Positions 8,359 through 14,769 of a stretch of DNA of 48,273 nucleotides are shown here, piece after piece. Source of the stretch: Gammaproteobacteria bacterium (GTDB taxonomy: Bacteria; Pseudomonadota; Gammaproteobacteria; Burkholderiales; Thiobacillaceae); NCBI GenBank assembly GCA_018820765.1, contig JAHJNN010000014.1:1-48273 (forward strand), given 5' to 3'. The translations under genes were made by a program, and so were the position numbers. Below the pieces are notes generated by a model. That model saw nothing but the letters and a program-made list of their open reading frames with translations. It ran no database searches and was not told the origin of the DNA. The first letter of the stretch is position 1; every line of letters starts with the position of its first letter.

Positions 8359-8622
8359 TCACCGATATACCTCGCGGCGGTTTCCGATCCGCAGCACTCG
8401 GACAACAATGCGACGATCCTGGATGTCGCAGATGATTCGCCAATCGCCCACGCGATATTTCCAATAATTTCCCAGCTTCGCCCCCGATAGCGCTTCGCCG
8501 AGATCTCTCGGGTTGTCGAGCGTCGCGACCCGCGTTTTCAAAAAGCCAACCAGGCATTGCTGAACCGGACGATCCATTTTTTTCAGGTCCTTGATGGCAT
8601 CCGGGTCAAACTCCGATCTCAA
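8359..8622 (-). CDS. RelE/ParE-family toxin
   Basis: Probable type II toxin of 87 aa. The RelE fold is recognisable from SEFDPDAIKDLKKMD, GNYWKYRVGDWRIICDI and the C-terminal LRIGNRREVYR. The RelE branch degrades mRNA on the ribosome and the ParE branch targets gyrase; the sequence alone does not settle which. Its start overlaps the antitoxin stop by four bases. Unlike its neighbours this gene shows no frameshift. Confidence 0.85.
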   Translation of the reverse strand: MRSEFDPDAIKDLKKMDRPVQQCLVGFLKTRVATLDNPRDLGEALSGAKLGNYWKYRVGDWRIICDIQDRRIVVRVLRIGNRREVYR

Positions 8623-8825
8623 AGGCCAGGCTCGCGCTCCACGTCCGCGAGAGGAATCGTATTGCGGTTCATGCGAGCACGCGCTTCCGCCAGGTAATAA
8701 TCCTCAAGATCGTCGATGTACTCCAGGATGGCCTCGCGGGCAAGCGTGGATTTGGCGCGCCCCGTCTCCAGCGCCAGCGCGTTCAGACGGGCTTCGATCG
8801 ATTCGGGCAAGCGGATTGCCAACAT
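8619..8825 (-). CDS. RelB-type ribbon-helix-helix antitoxin
   Basis: A short N-terminal ribbon-helix-helix DNA-binding region (LAIRLPESIEARLNALA followed by a helix) precedes an acidic toxin-binding tail. The ATG at 8823-8825 gives 68 aa and begins right at the family's usual start; an in-frame GTG at 8844-8846 would add seven residues. It is first in the two-gene module and probably autorepresses it, as is known for such pairs. Confidence 0.83.
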   Translation of the reverse strand: MLAIRLPESIEARLNALALETGRAKSTLAREAILEYIDDLEDYYLAEARARMNRNTIPLADVEREPGL

Positions 8826-8926
8826 GCTATATCTCAAAGGGACCACAAATGTTATACAAGTATGACCAATTCGGCGCGGGTCGCCATTTTCGCGTTTCCC
8901 ACTGAGGAAGCGCTGAACAAGTCCAC

Positions 8927-8952
8927 AACGGGCTCCTGCAGGGGAGCCCGTT
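8927..8952. repeat. Inverted repeat sharing its stem with the porin terminator
   Basis: The stem AACGGGCTCC/GGAGCCCGTT around a six-base loop is identical in its arms to the terminator at 9020-9043, but has no T-run on either strand. It may be a duplicated, worn terminator or part of a structured 3' end. No gene was found in the rest of 8826-9071. Confidence 0.7.
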
Positions 8953-9012
8953 GCATATCAGGGCACCCGATACCACATCCACCCGAACCCCGACCCAGAC
9001 AACAAAACCAGT

Positions 9013-9046
9013 CAAAAAAAACGGGCTCCCGAAGGAGCCCGTTCAA
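9013..9046 (-). terminator. Rho-independent terminator of the porin gene
   Basis: A 10-bp perfect stem (9020-9029 and 9034-9043) with loop TTCG on the minus strand is followed by a run of eight T. It lies about 25 bases beyond the porin stop. Confidence 0.93.
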
Positions 9047-9071
9047 CACTGCTAATTTGACTTAAGTCAGA

Positions 9072-10184
9072 TTAGAAGGTGTGCTTGACGCCCAGACCGA
9101 AGCCCTTGACTTCAGCACCAGCCAGTGCGTTCACGACCTGCTGGCCCTGGCCCAGATCCCACGTACCGGCGGAATCGTTGTCCATGTTGGCATAGGTCAG
9201 CTGAACGGTGGTGCGCTTGCTCAGGGAGTAGTCCACGCCCAGAGCCCACATGTCGGCGCCCGTGTTGGCCACTTCGACACCAGCTGCGTTTTCGATATCG
9301 CTTGCGGTGGCAAAAGAAGCCTTCAGGGTGATCGCACCGATGCCATAGGCGGCGTTCAGGCCCCAGGTGTCGTGCGCAACGGCAGTGCCCGTGTCGCCGT
9401 CGATCTTCTCGTAGATCGCGCCCAGTTTCAGGTCGCCGAACTTGTAGCCAGCGCCCAGTTTGATGGCGTCACGGGACAGCGTACCCGAACCCAGACAGGT
9501 CGCGCCAACGTTACAAGCCTGGGCGGTGGTGGTGCCAGCGACGTCGTTGTGCTTCTCGTAGGCGGCGGTCACGAACAGCGGGCCGTTGGCATAGGTGCCG
9601 GACAGCGAATAGGCGCTGGCGGTGTTCTGGCCAGCCGGTTCGGCTGCTTCGAGGCCCGACACGTAGGCTGCTTTCACATCGAAGCCGCCGAACTTGGGCG
9701 ACAGGTAAGCGATGGTGTTGCCGGTGCGCAGATCGAAGACGGCGGACGCGTTGCCTGCGGCGTTGCCGAAGATGGCGTTGTAGTCACCCAGGGTGCCGAC
9801 GAAAACGTCCAGCGAGCCGGTAGCCATCTTGTAGGGGGTGTCGTGCGTGCCAGCCACGACGGTACCGAAGCCGCCAGCCAGGCCGAGGAAGCTGTTGCGG
9901 GTGCCGTAGAAGACGCCTGCGTCAGCAGCGTTGCTCTGGCTGCCATCCGGCTGGATGTTGGTTTCGAGCTGCCACACAGCCTTCATGCCGCCGCCCAGGT
10001 CTTCGGAACCCTTGAAGCCGATGAAGGAGTTGTTGTTGGTGACCATGCGGTTCCAGTCAGCAACGCCGTTGTCCACGTTTTCATAGGACAGGTTGATGCT
10101 GCCGTAGACGTCAACGTTGGAAGTGGCAGCGAATGCCGGTGCAGCGAAGGCGGTAGCGATCGCCACTGCGAGAATCTTTTTCAT
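9072..10184 (-). CDS. Gram-negative outer-membrane porin
   Basis: General trimeric-type porin of 370 aa in the outer membrane. A Sec signal peptide ends AFA just before ATSNVDVYGSINLSYE (cleavage near residue 19). GFKGSEDLGGGMKAVWQLE and alternating beta-strand segments are typical of betaproteobacterial porins, and the chain ends in the aromatic outer-membrane signature HTF. The start ATG follows AAGGAG. It is a single-gene unit with its own promoter (10270-10297) and terminator. Pore selectivity cannot be told from sequence. Confidence 0.93.
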   Translation of the reverse strand: MKKILAVAIATAFAAPAFAATSNVDVYGSINLSYENVDNGVADWNRMVTNNNSFIGFKGSEDLGGGMKAVWQLETNIQPDGSQSNAADAGVFYGTRNSFLGLAGGFGTVVAGTHDTPYKMATGSLDVFVGTLGDYNAIFGNAAGNASAVFDLRTGNTIAYLSPKFGGFDVKAAYVSGLEAAEPAGQNTASAYSLSGTYANGPLFVTAAYEKHNDVAGTTTAQACNVGATCLGSGTLSRDAIKLGAGYKFGDLKLGAIYEKIDGDTGTAVAHDTWGLNAAYGIGAITLKASFATASDIENAAGVEVANTGADMWALGVDYSLSKRTTVQLTYANMDNDSAGTWDLGQGQQVVNALAGAEVKGFGLGVKHTF

Positions 10185-10608
10185 CTAAATCTCCTTGGAT
10201 TGGAATAAAAGCTCGTTACAAGCTCTGCAGAGCTGTCCTGCACAGACTGAATGCCTGGGGACGAGGTCGATTATCCAGACTCGGATGGGGCGGGCAAGAA
10301 AAGCTGTTGTTTTTTCTGCAACGCGCGGCGAAAAGTGTTGTTTTGTTGCACTGGAGCAACAGACGGCGGGGGTGGACAGACAAAGACATGGGCGTTTTAT
10401 GGGGCTTCGAATCCAGGCGGCCATTTTCGCGAGGTGTGAAACACACCCAAGAATCTCGACCCATCGTTCCTTGACCCGGTAGGGAATGATGTAAGGGGAA
10501 TGCGGCAAAACCAATTCGCGCATATATGGGACGCGCCTGGGGTGTCCCATGTCGGTATGCCGGCTAAGGCTATACAATGATTTGTCGGCAAAAACAGGCG
10601 CGCGCAAA
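10185..10608. other. 424-bp intergenic region upstream of the porin
   Basis: No credible gene. It holds the porin promoter and a leader of about 78 bases containing the perfect palindrome AGCTCTGCAGAGCT (10221-10234). There are two GTTGTTTT-type tracts (about 10305-10350), and a TATACAAT box (about 10571-10578) that could serve the DUF433 gene to the right. The promoter of the DUF433 gene is not clear. Confidence 0.6.
10270..10297 (-). promoter_or_regulatory. Candidate porin promoter
   Basis: On the minus strand, -35 TTGCCC (10292-10297), 16-bp spacer, -10 GATAAT (10270-10275). The predicted leader is about 78 bases and includes a 14-bp palindrome, which would suit post-transcriptional control of a porin, though no small RNA is visible here. 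Confidence 0.55.
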
Positions 10609-10839
10609 ATGGAATCTCTGGCATTGGAAAGAATCACCGTTGACCCCGCTCAGTGCGGTGGACGGCCCTGCATCCGCGGTATGCGTATCCGTGTAAGCAA
10701 TATTCTCGAATTGCTGGCAGCGGGCGAGAGCCGTGAGCAGATTTTGGCCGATTACCCTTACCTGGAAGCGGAAGACATCACCGCAACCCTGTTGTATGCA
10801 GCACGGCAATTTGATCACCCGATATTAAAAGCGGCCTGA
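10609..10839 (+). CDS. DUF433 antitoxin-like protein
   Basis: A 76-residue DUF433 protein: RITVDPAQCGGRPCIRGMRIRV followed by a helix-turn-helix-like LELLAAGESREQILADYPYL. DUF433 proteins are commonly encoded just upstream of DUF5615 PIN-like proteins and are regarded as their antitoxins. The ATG at 10609 gives the conserved N-terminus. The partner gene starts one base after this stop but is frameshifted, so this antitoxin may now have no active target. Confidence 0.82.
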   Translation: MESLALERITVDPAQCGGRPCIRGMRIRVSNILELLAAGESREQILADYPYLEAEDITATLLYAARQFDHPILKAA

Positions 10840-10840
10840 A

Positions 10841-11178
10841 ATGCATCGCTTTCTGGTCGACGCGCAATTGCCGCCCGCCCTGGCCAGAAAGATTGCGGCC
10901 ATGGGAGCCATGAGGCGGAACATCTGCTTGACTTGGGTCTGCTCGAATCCAGTGATAGCCAGATTTTGGACTATGCGCTGTCGAATGGCGCTGTCCTTAT
11001 CACCAAGGACGAGGATTTCGCCATTCGTGCGTCTGTCAGCAAGGCTTCCCCATCGATTGTTTGGGTCAGGATCGGAAATTGTCCCAACGCAAGATTGCTG
11101 GCTTGGTTTGAAAAAGAAATACCCTCTGTGATCGCCGCACTCAGCGCCGGAAGTTGCCTGGTTGAGATTACAGGGTGA
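10841..11178 (+). pseudogene. DUF5615 PIN-like toxin, frameshifted
   Basis: The first frame gives MHRFLVDAQLPPALARKIAA, with the acidic start typical of DUF5615, and then loses similarity. From about 10909 the next frame reads HEAEHLLDLGLLESSDSQIL, DYALSNGAVLITKDEDFA and continues to the stop at 11176-11178. The two halves join into a normal protein of about 112 aa if the GGAGC at about 10900-10904 is shortened by two bases or lengthened by one. The PIN-like fold with the conserved TKDEDF segment would make it a nuclease toxin. As read, the product is truncated and presumably inactive. Confidence 0.78.
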
Positions 11179-11230
11179 CTCCAGCCCCCTTGCGGGTGAA
11201 AGCCGTGGTCCGGGTGCTTGGTTTCACTGG

Positions 11231-11250
11231 ATTCCGGCTTTCGCCGGAAT
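11231..11250. repeat. Small palindrome of a dispersed intergenic type
   Basis: ATTCCGGCTTTCGCCGGAAT forms an 8-bp stem with loop TTTC and is flanked by TGG and GACA. The flanked form resembles short palindromic repeats scattered through many proteobacterial genomes. It is the only copy in the window. No T-run, so not a clear terminator. Confidence 0.5.
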
Positions 11251-11299
11251 GACAGATATGGGCTTGTTCTGGGCTTTGCTCAGGGTGCACCGCAGTCAT

Positions 11300-11527
11300 T
11301 CAACCCGTATATTGCTTGAGCAGGTCGGTCATGTCTGATGGGGTCGCAAAATCGCCCCGGTCGGCTTCCTGAATTGCCTGTTCGATTTCGCCGACTTGCC
11401 AGGCTTCCAGGTTGATGTGTCGCGCAATGGCCTCTTCTGCCAGAAACGATTTGGAGCGATGCCTGGCTTGCGCAAGCTTTGTCTTGATTTCTTCGGGGAC
11501 GCGTAGTGGCAGCGCTGTCGTGACCAT
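11300..11527 (-). CDS. Orphan ribbon-helix-helix antitoxin-like protein
   Basis: A 75-aa CopG-like protein: VTTALPLRVPEEIKTKLAQ forms the ribbon and first helix, and an acidic tail (EIEQAIQEADRGDF) resembles toxin-binding antitoxin tails. The ATG at 11525-11527 has an AGGAG site seven bases upstream and is preferred over the longer frame. Such genes normally have a RelE/ParE toxin gene immediately after them; here the 120 bp downstream holds only a short palindrome. It is either a surviving antitoxin or a stand-alone regulator. Confidence 0.8.
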   Translation of the reverse strand: MVTTALPLRVPEEIKTKLAQARHRSKSFLAEEAIARHINLEAWQVGEIEQAIQEADRGDFATPSDMTDLLKQYTG

Positions 11528-11548
11528 GAAATCGCTCCTATATGACGC

Positions 11549-11576
11549 TGTATACATGGGCAGCATAGCACTTCAA
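11549..11576 (-). promoter_or_regulatory. Promoter of the orphan RHH gene
   Basis: On the minus strand, -35 TTGAAG (11571-11576), 16-bp spacer, -10 TATACA (11549-11554). The -10 lies in the palindrome TGTATACA, a plausible operator for autorepression; the operator role is inference. Confidence 0.55.
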
Positions 11577-11603
11577 AGCGGGGCGGATATCCCGCGTTAC
11601 CGT

Positions 11604-12797
11604 TCACACCCAGCGGCCGCCACCGGCCAGCCCCACCATCAGCCGCACGCTGTTGTAGGCCAGCCATGACAGCATGCGGCGCGGCCAGGCGCGGCGCTGC
11701 CAGTTGGCAGAATCGAGCGCGGGGGACTGGTTGAGGGCCTGCTGCAAGCGCTGCCGCAGATCGCGCGCGAAGCCTGCATCGTCGACGACGAGGTTCGCCT
11801 CGCGCGCGAGCAGCAGGCTGAAGGGGTCGATGTTGCTGGAGCCGACCGTGGCCCAGTGGCCGTCGACCACGGCGACTTTGGCGTGCAACTCGCTCGCCTG
11901 GTACTCGTGGATGGCCACGCCGGCAGCCAGCAGATCGCGGTAGAGAGCGCGCGCGGCGGCCTGGAAAAGGGGATGGTCGGTGTGGCCCTGCACCAGTAGC
12001 TGCACCCGAACGCCGCGCGCAGCAGCTTTTTTCACCAGCTTCCTGAAGCGGCGGCCGGGCAGGAAATAGGCGTTGGCGATGAGGATTTCGTCGCGCGCCA
12101 GCGCCAGCGCGGCGAGGTAGACGCGCTCAATGTCGCGGCGGTGGGCGAAGTTGTCGCGCACCACAAAGGCGGCGCGCACGTGACCGTCGGTGGGCCAGGA
12201 AGGCCGGATCGGCGGCGGTTTGCCGTCGGCGGCGCGCAGTTGCGTCAACTCCACCAGCCACCACAGGCGGCGCACATGCCGGTGAATGGTGGCCAGCAGT
12301 GGCCCCTGCACCTCGACGCTGAAATCGAGCCGCGGCGCGGGAAAGCGCACCGGCTCGAAGTCGTCGACGAGGTTCATGCCGCCGAGGAAGGCGATACGGG
12401 CGTCAATGACCGCCAGCTTGCGGTGCAGCCGCCGCAGGCTGAGCGGGTTGGAACGCCAGCGGCCTACCAGCGGCCGGTAGGCCAGTACGCTGACGCCGGC
12501 CGCCTTCAGCGCCTGCAGCCAGGCGGCCGGCAGCTCGCGCGAGCCGATGCCATCGATCAGTAGCCGCACCAGCACACCGCGCCGGGCGGCGCGCACCAGC
12601 GCATCGCGTACCGCTTCGGCGGTCGGGTCGGCGTTGAAGATATAGGTTTCGAGATGGACCTCGACGCGCGCAGCGTCGATCGCCGCGGTCAGCGCCGGAA
12701 AGAATTCGGCGCCGCTTTGCAGCAGACGCAGGTGGTTGCCGGAAACCGGCTCGACACCGCGAAAGAATAATCTCCTCAGGCGGCTGCGCGCGGTCAT
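11604..12797 (-). CDS. clsB: Cardiolipin synthase B (phospholipase D superfamily)
   Basis: Membrane-associated transphosphatidylase expected to make cardiolipin. Both HKD catalytic motifs are intact: H125-K127-D132 (HRKLAVID) and H305-K307-D312 (HAKVAVVD), each followed by a G(G/S)xN motif (GGMN, GSSN). Length 397 aa matches ClsB rather than the longer ClsA. It starts directly after the stop of the EEP-family gene, mirroring the ybhP-clsB pairing of enterobacteria, and ends the nudB-EEP-clsB run. Confidence 0.9.
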   Translation of the reverse strand: MTARSRLRRLFFRGVEPVSGNHLRLLQSGAEFFPALTAAIDAARVEVHLETYIFNADPTAEAVRDALVRAARRGVLVRLLIDGIGSRELPAAWLQALKAAGVSVLAYRPLVGRWRSNPLSLRRLHRKLAVIDARIAFLGGMNLVDDFEPVRFPAPRLDFSVEVQGPLLATIHRHVRRLWWLVELTQLRAADGKPPPIRPSWPTDGHVRAAFVVRDNFAHRRDIERVYLAALALARDEILIANAYFLPGRRFRKLVKKAAARGVRVQLLVQGHTDHPLFQAAARALYRDLLAAGVAIHEYQASELHAKVAVVDGHWATVGSSNIDPFSLLLAREANLVVDDAGFARDLRQRLQQALNQSPALDSANWQRRAWPRRMLSWLAYNSVRLMVGLAGGGRWV

Positions 12798-13550
12798 TCA
12801 GGCCGGGCTGAGCTTGGCGGTGAGGGCGGCGTGATCGGAAATGCGGTGCCAGGCGTTGCCAGTGTGGACTTGCGCGGCCTCGATGCTGAAGCGCCGCACA
12901 TAGATGCGGTCGAGCTGGAACATGGGCAGGAAGGATGGATAACTGCGCGCGGACTTGCCGTGGTGGGCCTCGAACACTTCGGCCAGTCCCAGTTCGTCCT
13001 GGAAATAGCGCCCGACGCGCATCTGCCAGTCGTTGAAGTCGCCCGCCAGAATCAGCGGCGCATTGTCCGGCACCATCTTGCGCACGCGCGCGACGATCAT
13101 CGCCAGCTGGCGCTTGCGCCCGCGTTCGGTCAGCCCCAGATGCACGTTGATGCAGTGCACCGGCATGGCCATGCCGGGCACCTCGATTTCGCAGTGCAGC
13201 ATGCCGCGGCTTTCGTAGGCGTGGGCGGAAATATCCTCGTTTTCCCAGTTGAGGATCTTGTAGCGCGACAGGATGGCGTTGCCGTGGTGACCGGTGTCGT
13301 AGATGCAGTTCTTGCCGTAGGCGAAGTCGGTGTAGATGTGGCCTGCCAGGAACTCGGTCTGCGGCCGCCCCGGCCAGTGCTGGAAGCGGCTGGCGCGCAG
13401 GCCATGGCTGCCCTGCACCTCCTGCAGGAACACGATGTCGGTTCCCAGCGCGCCGAGACGGTCGCGCAGTTCGTGCACGGTCAGGCGCCGGTTGAATTGC
13501 GACAGGCCCTTGTGGATGTTGTAGCTGGCGATGTGCAGGGGTTCGCTCAT
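12798..13550 (-). CDS. Endonuclease/exonuclease/phosphatase-family protein (YbhP-like)
   Basis: EEP-fold metal-dependent phosphodiesterase or phosphatase of 250 aa. Expected active-site residues are visible: N11 in ASYNIHKG, the Glu of FLQEVQ (about residue 43), AGDFND, and the terminal SDHAAL. The in-frame ATG at 13548-13550 is used; a TTG two codons upstream is less likely. It lies between nudB (7-bp gap) and clsB (no gap). Its pairing with clsB suggests a lipid-related substrate, but that is inference. Confidence 0.87.
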   Translation of the reverse strand: MSEPLHIASYNIHKGLSQFNRRLTVHELRDRLGALGTDIVFLQEVQGSHGLRASRFQHWPGRPQTEFLAGHIYTDFAYGKNCIYDTGHHGNAILSRYKILNWENEDISAHAYESRGMLHCEIEVPGMAMPVHCINVHLGLTERGRKRQLAMIVARVRKMVPDNAPLILAGDFNDWQMRVGRYFQDELGLAEVFEAHHGKSARSYPSFLPMFQLDRIYVRRFSIEAAQVHTGNAWHRISDHAALTAKLSPA

Positions 13551-13557
13551 GCCCAAA

Positions 13558-13998
13558 TTATAAGCGCGCGGACAGCAGACGGATGGCCTCCGCGTTGCTG
13601 GACGAAAAGCAGCGTTGCGCCGCCTCCGTCCACGGCAGCCACAGGTAGCGCAGATGCTCGCGCGGCGCCAGGGTGACCGCCCGCGGCGCCGGCAGTTTCA
13701 GGCCGAACACGTGCTCGGTGTTGTGCGTCACGCCGGGCGCGTAGCGGTGGCGCCAGCGCTCGTAGATTTCGTAGCGGGTTGAGAGGTCCCACGGCGTCAG
13801 TTCGAATTGCGTGGCGTCGAGCCCGGTTTCCTCGCGCACCTCGCGGATCGCGGTTTGTTCGAGGGTTTCGCCTGCGTCCTGCGAGCCGGTGACCGACTGC
13901 CAGAAGCCCGGCGCATCGGCGCGCTCCATCAGCAATACCTGGCCGTCTGCCGTGTAGATGACGACCAGAACCGAAACCGGGATCTTGTGTGCGATCAA
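13558..13998 (-). CDS. nudB: Dihydroneopterin triphosphate diphosphatase (Nudix)
   Basis: Nudix hydrolase of 146 aa, expected to remove pyrophosphate from dihydroneopterin triphosphate in folate synthesis. The Nudix box is complete at residues 38-60 (G38, E44, REVREETGL). WQSVTGSQ and the region TEHVFGLKLP fit NudB, and the location near aspS is usual for NudB. No ATG is available upstream of the conserved N-terminus, so the start is TTG at 13996-13998. It probably leads the run into the EEP gene and clsB. Confidence 0.87.
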   Translation of the reverse strand: MIAHKIPVSVLVVIYTADGQVLLMERADAPGFWQSVTGSQDAGETLEQTAIREVREETGLDATQFELTPWDLSTRYEIYERWRHRYAPGVTHNTEHVFGLKLPAPRAVTLAPREHLRYLWLPWTEAAQRCFSSSNAEAIRLLSARL

Positions 13999-14289
13999 AT
14001 GAGCCTAGAAACCGAAGTTGGACGCACTCGATGGTGCGCCTGGGCGTGTGACTGCCGCGAAGCAACGAGGCGGCAGGCTCGGGCCTGCAACGAGGCGCGA
14101 GAGTGGAGTCGTTGCCGCTTTAGCGGCTTTACGAATCCGGCCTACTCCTTGCGGGTACAAAGGCAGGCGCTCGACCAGACGTGCCAGCGGGTGTGTAGCG
14201 GACTCAGTTCGGCGGCAAAGCGAACCGAAGGCAGAAAGTTCTGTATCCATATAGCATCTCTTAAGGCGGCAAGCGGTCAACTGCGGTTT

Positions 14290-14595
14290 TTAGGCTATAT
14301 GGACGTTGAGCGGGTTGCCCGTCGCCAGGATGGCGATCAGGCGGTCGATATTGGGATGCTTGCCGGGGTGTGTGCTGGCGTCCTCGGTATGTTCGGCGAA
14401 AATCGCCAGGCCTTCGGCGGCGGCTTCGGCGTCGATCGCGCCGTATTGCCGTGCGAGATGTGCATACACCCGGAACGAGCCGGCAGTGCCGGGCGCGTTG
14501 GCGATGGTTGCCACCTCGGCGCCCGCAGCGTCGGTCAGCACCAGTTTTTCACCCGCGAATTCGGCCAGGGTTTTCAGCGTGTCGGCGAATTTCAT
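14290..14595 (-). CDS. DUF2322 family protein
   Basis: Conserved 101-residue protein of unknown function. Recognisable segments are EVATIANAPGTAGSFRVYAH, AEGLAIFAEHT and HPGKHPNIDRL, which I associate with DUF2322. No membrane segment, signal peptide or metal-site motif is evident. It lies between aspS and nudB on the same strand but is separated from both by gaps of 174 and 291 bp, so it is probably its own unit. The 291-bp gap to nudB (13999-14289) contains only a minor GCCGC/GCGGC hairpin. Confidence 0.78.
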   Translation of the reverse strand: MKFADTLKTLAEFAGEKLVLTDAAGAEVATIANAPGTAGSFRVYAHLARQYGAIDAEAAAEGLAIFAEHTEDASTHPGKHPNIDRLIAILATGNPLNVHIA

Positions 14596-14632
14596 TTCAA
14601 AAATTCCTTATCACTCCGGGAGGCGTCCATAG

Positions 14633-14707
14633 GTAGGAGCGCCGCCCCCGGCGCGATTGTCCGCACCGCGCTACCGCCGGCTATCGGCCCGGGGGCGGGC
14701 CTCCTAC
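14633..14707 (+). repeat. GTAG-type REP doublet, outward-facing ends
   Basis: A forward unit begins GTAGGAG at 14633-14639 with a GC-rich palindromic core, and an inverted unit ends CTCCTAC at 14701-14707; about 25 bp separate them. The units are near copies of those at 4026-4077 but in the reverse arrangement. It lies between aspS and the DUF2322 gene. Confidence 0.75.
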
Positions 14708-14769
14708 AGCCGGCCAGGGTCTGCATTCGGCGCGCCTGCATGCACGGGCATTCCATTGAACAATCCGGT

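Noticed and set aside
7932..8435. Plus-strand frame of 167 codons between OsmC and the RelE module
   Set aside because: Antisense to the DUF2283/DUF4258 remnants and the toxin gene, with no similarity seen.
13999..14289. Possible tRNA or small gene in the nudB-DUF2322 gap
   Set aside because: No cloverleaf, T-loop motif or credible reading frame found; only a 5-bp GCCGC/GCGGC hairpin.
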